Assembly (NCBI GenBank): GCA_014843695.1
Contig: CM026400.1
Location: forward strand, 42,701,983-42,765,982
Direction: 5' to 3'
Origin: Archivesica marissinica
Lineage: Eukaryota > Mollusca > Bivalvia > Venerida > Vesicomyidae
DNA length: 64,000 bases
Shown one piece after another: positions 55,001 to 61,000 of this stretch. Both the position numbers and the translations under genes were made by a program. The notes beneath the pieces were generated by a model. It worked only from the letters and a program-made list of their open reading frames with translations. It did not search any database and was not told the DNA's origin. How positions within the stretch are numbered: position 1 is the stretch's first letter; each line of letters opens with the position of its first letter.

Positions 55001-58000
55001 ATATTTTTATTCAATACTTTACATTGTTTGTCATCCCCACAAAAGGTGAACAGTTTATTTGCTGTATATTATATATACGTTTTACGGCAGTCTGTATATA
55101 GATGTTTGTAAAGAAACTAATAGCTAAATGTCACAACATCACAGCTTGTAAGTCTGACGTAGAGACATTATTGATTATATATTAAATAGGTGTTCTACTA
55201 TTGATTGTTTCTATTTGTCCTATGCACGTATTCATAAACGAGGGAAAAACTGTCAACATTAAAGGTTAAATAAGGTATTGTGTAAAAGAATGTGTACACG
55301 AAATATGGAATTTGTGTTGCACGTATTCATAAATTAGGGAAAAACTGTCAACATTAACGGTTAAATAAGGTATTGTGTAAAAGAATGTGTACACGAAATA
55401 TGGAATTTGTGTTGCACGTATTCATAAATGAGGGGAAAACTGTCAACATATACTGTTAAATAAGGTATTGTGTAAAAGTAATATGGAATTTGTGTTGCAC
55501 ATATTCATAAATGAGGGAAAACTGTCAACATTAACAGTTAAATAAGGTATTGTGTAAAAGAATGTGTACACGAAATATGGAATTTGTGTTGCACGTATTC
55601 ATAAATGAGGGGAAAACTGTCAACATATACTGTTAAATAAGGTATTGTGTAAAAGTAATATGGAATTTGTGTTGCACATATTCATAAATGAGGGAAAACT
55701 GTCAACATTAACAGTTAAATAAGGTATTGTGTAAAAGAATGTGTACACGAAATATGGAATTTGTGTTGCACGTATTCATAAATGAGGGGAAAACTGTCAA
55801 CATATACAGTTAAATAATGTATTGTGTACAAGGAATATGGAATTTGTGTTTAGGAATTTCTAGAGTGTTACCTAGACAGGGCCCATTCTAGGTCAGATTT
55901 TGTGGGAGAAGTGAGAAAGTGCGTGATTGCGTCTTTAATAAATTCCAACAAAATAGGGTTAAAACACACAGTATGACCATTAAATACAACATTTGAATAA
56001 GATTGTTACTTAATAATGGGCCAGTGTATCTTACTGGACAAAATTTTGTATGAAAATTGTAAACATTTTTTATTGTTTCGCTTACTGTTACTCTTTTTTT
56101 TAGGGAGAAGTGGGGCCCCTAGGGGGTGAAATCAGGGTCCCTAAGGCAACTATTTCGCCCATGTTGCCATCTAGAAGGAGCCCTGCTAGACATATAAACT
56201 ATATAATTGTTTAGGATTATAGCACTATCATATAATTTACAAATTCGTTGAGGAATATATAGGTTAGTAATGACGGTATGTGCTCATAGAATTGTAATAT
56301 CTAGTTTTAAGGTGCATTCAATAAAGGATGACTAATCTTTCAATGCAAGGTTTTATCTTAAGCTTACTTTCATCTTGAGCTAGGTCGGTTAGTGACAAAG
56401 ACGATGACAATTTTGATATCAAAAGATAATGCACAATTGAGAACACTCGTTCAGCAGGTTTTCATCTCTGAAGTGGGCATGTGTCATGTTAACACGCGAA
56501 AGTCGCTTTTGCCAAGAGCAGAGAACCAGATGAGACGCAGCAGATCTGGATCTATGTTGTTTGCACATTCCGTCCAATTAATTCGGCAGGTTAACCCTTT
56601 CAACACCACAGACCTCTATATAGGCTTACAAAAAGTGTAGATCCAGATGAGCCGGCTCGTAACGAGCCGTCTCATCAGGATCTGCACTTTTTGCCAGTAA
56701 TATTACTATTTTCATACAAAAATTACCCATTTTGATTATAAATGAACTGGTCCAAATGTAATTTTCTTATTAATTTATTTGTCTAAATATATCATGCACC
56801 AGTCCATGTCAGTTACTTGGTGTTGAATGGGTTAAACAGGAGAAACTAGGGGATAGCTTGATTTTACAGTGGTATATAGTCAATGGGGGTCAACGTTTCG
56901 CTGACCACTCTGATCTTGACCACTCTGACCGACCATGACCTATTTATCCAAAATTGATTCGCTTCCGCGTGAAGCAACACTATATCCACACATTTTCATC
57001 AAAATCCAGCACGCACGCACGCACGCACGTGCGCGTTCCTATCAGCGGGGGGGGGGGTTAATGATCTCAGTCATGTCTCATGTGACATAATGATTATATA
57101 TATCCTACTGATGAATTAGATTACATAATATGACAGATCAAATTTTATAGAAAATACAAATATAGAACTTAATATTATGGATACATGAAATATACGACTG
57201 CACCTCTTATTTGTTTAAATATAACATACACCACTCCTAGCCACCCTAGAAACAGTTATTCGTTGGATACATGAAATATACGATCGGATATCTTGTGTCG
57301 TGTAAAGATAATATACAATCAATGAGTATATGATTTGGAATTGAGTATTGAAAATGGGACGTTCCACACCAACAAGGAAGTTCATGTGGCAAACTTTACA
57401 AAAGAACAGTATGAAGAGACATTTTGACTCTCCAAATAGATGGACTATCCACCATTGACTTGTGCATAATATAAACATAAGTAATTAAAGAATTAATTGG
57501 AAAGCGAGGACAGCTTATTCGATGGATACAAGAGCTGTGCAGTTTGTGTATCTAGTATCATTCATAGCTTACGTAACAATTCATGTGATTCTACCTGTAA
57601 GGTGCGGGACGGACGTGGACGAGTGCTCCAATACGACAGCGTGCCAGAACAATGGATCGTGCCAGAACATCAACGGAACGTTCAGCTGTGATTGCTCCGA
57701 TCAGTTCATCGGAGATTTTTGTGAAATATCGGTAGGTATCTGTAGTCTGTGTATAAATAAATCAAAATAGCTTCACATTAAAACTCATGAGGCTACTCGT
57801 TTTAGGCCAAATAAAAATACCTGTGTTTACGTTTTCACGACCGACCCGTTTGTTCCCCCATGACCCTGAATTATTTTATGAAATTTGAAACAAAAATAAA
57901 TAAATAAAATTCAAAATTTCGTTGTTCATATTTTTCTGTGCCCAAGAGAATAGTAAAAAAATCAATATTATTTTTGGCATGAACCAGTAAACACAGGTTT

Positions 58001-61000
58001 GTTTAGCCTTCGATTGGTTTCAGGACCTGCTGACCAACCCAAACATGTATCACAGTTAATAATTTGTGATCTTCAACCTATCTAAGAATCTGTAAATTAG
58101 TTGTGTTCAACCTATTATTATTGCTAATAATACAATGTGAGAATATCATGAACACAATCTTGGTTCTCATATTTATATTATTTATCAGCTCCTGTTGTCT
58201 ACCGGTAGCGACGATAAATCAAACGTAAAAAAAACATACACACCTGTCATGTATATTTCGCCTCAGGCACAGCTATATTTCGCCTCAGGCACAGCCTGAT
58301 TCATGTTAGTACTTGGAAGCCATTCATGAATTAAAGTGACATTACATCACAAAAAGCCAAAAATAAAGCATTTTTACGTATAAATAGCATTGTTTCTACA
58401 AATTCCTACGAAATAATTTGATCACTAACTTTCAATCAATAAACAATGTTTTAGCGGTCTACAATCTCAAAAAATGGAGATAATCTCAATAAGCTATAAG
58501 CTTGCGATTTAATCCATTTTTGGGTTTGTATACAATATATATGTACTATACATTATGAACGAATAAATATGTTTTAAACCAAACTCAAAATTGAAAGTAG
58601 GATTTCATATAGCGGTCAGGCACGCTTCTGAATTGAAATGTGTTTATTATTGGAATCTATGCTAAGCGCGTGATAATGATACAGTATAACGATACAGGCT
58701 AATGATGCAGTCTAATGATACAGTATTATGATACAGGCTAATGATACGGTATAATGATACAGGCTAATTATACAGTCTAATGATGCAGTCTAATGATACA
58801 GTCTAATGATGCAGTCTAATGATACAGGCTAATTATACAGTCTAATGATACAGTCTAATGATACAGTCTAATGATGCAGTCTAATGATACAGGCTAATTA
58901 TACAGTCTAATGATACAGTATAATGATACAGTCTAATGATGCAGTCTAATGATGCAGTCTAATGATAGAGTATAATGATGCAGTCTAATGATACAGGCTA
59001 ATTATACAGTCTAATGATACAGTATAATGATACAGTCTAATGATAGAGTATAATGATACAGTATAATGATACAGTCTAATGATGCAGTCTAATGATACAG
59101 TCTAATGATGCAGTCTAATGATGCAGTCTAATGATGCAGTCTAATGATGCAGTCTAATGATGCAGTCTAATGATACAGTATAATGATACAGTCTAATGAT
59201 ACAGTATAACGATACAGTATTAACGATACAGTATAATAATGCAGTATAATGATACAGTATAATGATGCAGTCTAATGATACAGTATAATGATGCAGTCTA
59301 ATGATGCAGTCTAATGATGCAGTCTAATAATGCAGATACAATTGTAGAAAATTGCTTTTTTCACTGATGTAGTGTCGCTTTAGTACTATTTTGTTAGTGA
59401 ACATTTCACCGTTATGTCAACAAACATCATATATGACCTTTGTTTATTAGTTGAAATACTAAAAAATGGAGATAAACACACATAATAGGAAATTACATTC
59501 TTTAGAAATTTGCTTTTTCACTTATGTAGTGTCGCTTTAATATTATTTTGTTAGTGAAAATTTCACCGTTAAAACCTTTTTAGTATGAATTGAATCGTCG
59601 TGAATCGTCGAGATTATCTGTCAGATCGAAAAACAACTAATGATTTCTTAAAAGGTATTAAATGATTCAATATGATTGTGTGGGTATGATTCAGGTTATT
59701 GCCATCTACCGACATACACTGCTCCCAAGTTTAAAATCTCTTCACTTGTGTGTCATCATTCCTGGTGTTTCAAGTTTTATAACGGCTTTTAATAACACAT
59801 GTTTAAAACAATGGTTGATTTTTTTGGGGGAAACGTTTTGAATCATTAATGAACTTATTAGGAATAATTGATTTCGTATTTATCGTACATGTAGATCGAT
59901 CACACCAGTCCAATTAATGTCTAAATAATTAATTGCACTTACTGGTATATTTTTTAAGGGAATTTAATGATAATTTGATTTTGGACAATTCTGCCTTCTT
60001 GTTGGAAGTTCATGAACAGACAGGTCGACTCATAAGTTAATGAAGTTTAGCTATCATGCAATGGATAAGTAGTCGCCATATCTATCCCACCTCCATAGAT
60101 ATTACTGTGACTACATGAGATTCTGGCCTTAATTATGAACATTGGTTTGGCTACTACATTGTTAATGTATGTCGTATTGGTAATGGCGTCAAGAGGTGCT
60201 TCTATAAGGGAGAGGGTTAAGGAAGTTGGCGTTTAAGTGAACTACCAATTTTGAGTTATTTGGATTTTGGACAATTCTGCCATCTTGTTGGAATTCATAA
60301 ACCCACAGACTCTTGTGTTAAGGAACTTGCGTTGATTATAATCTATCTGTTGTATCAATTGTTTTGTTTTGTTGGTAATTATATTTTGGACAATTCTGCC
60401 ATCTTGTTGGAATTCATCAGCTAGCAGACTGATATGTTAAGGAGTTAAATGTATATGTCTCGTCAGAAGTACAGGTCAAGTAGTGGACAGTTATAATGGC
60501 TGCTTGGAACGTTAATAATTCATCAGGAGCAGTGTTCGGCAATCAAACACATTTCTTGTTCATTGTTGGGAGTATTGTATTTGATATGGTAAGTAAGTTG
60601 GGAGTGGGGGGGGGACTTTGATAATCATCATCATAGTTTGTTATAAGTAGCATCATTTTGTATAATAGGCATCATCACCAACATCATCAATAGTTTAGAT
60701 AATTAATTTCATCATTATCATCATGTTTGGATAATTAGTTTCATCATCACATCATCATCATCATCATCATCAATAGTTTGGATAATTAATTTCATCATCA
60801 TCATCATCATAATCAACATCATCATCAGTTTGTATATTAAGTTTCTTGTTATATTAAGTTTTCTTCTAGCTTGTTATTAAGTTAGCATCATCATCAATAT
60901 CAACAACATCATCATCATTGGCCAAAACAGTTTACACTGAGAAATTATATGTTCTTACGGTATGCATCACATACACTACCTGACAAGCTGACAGGATTGA

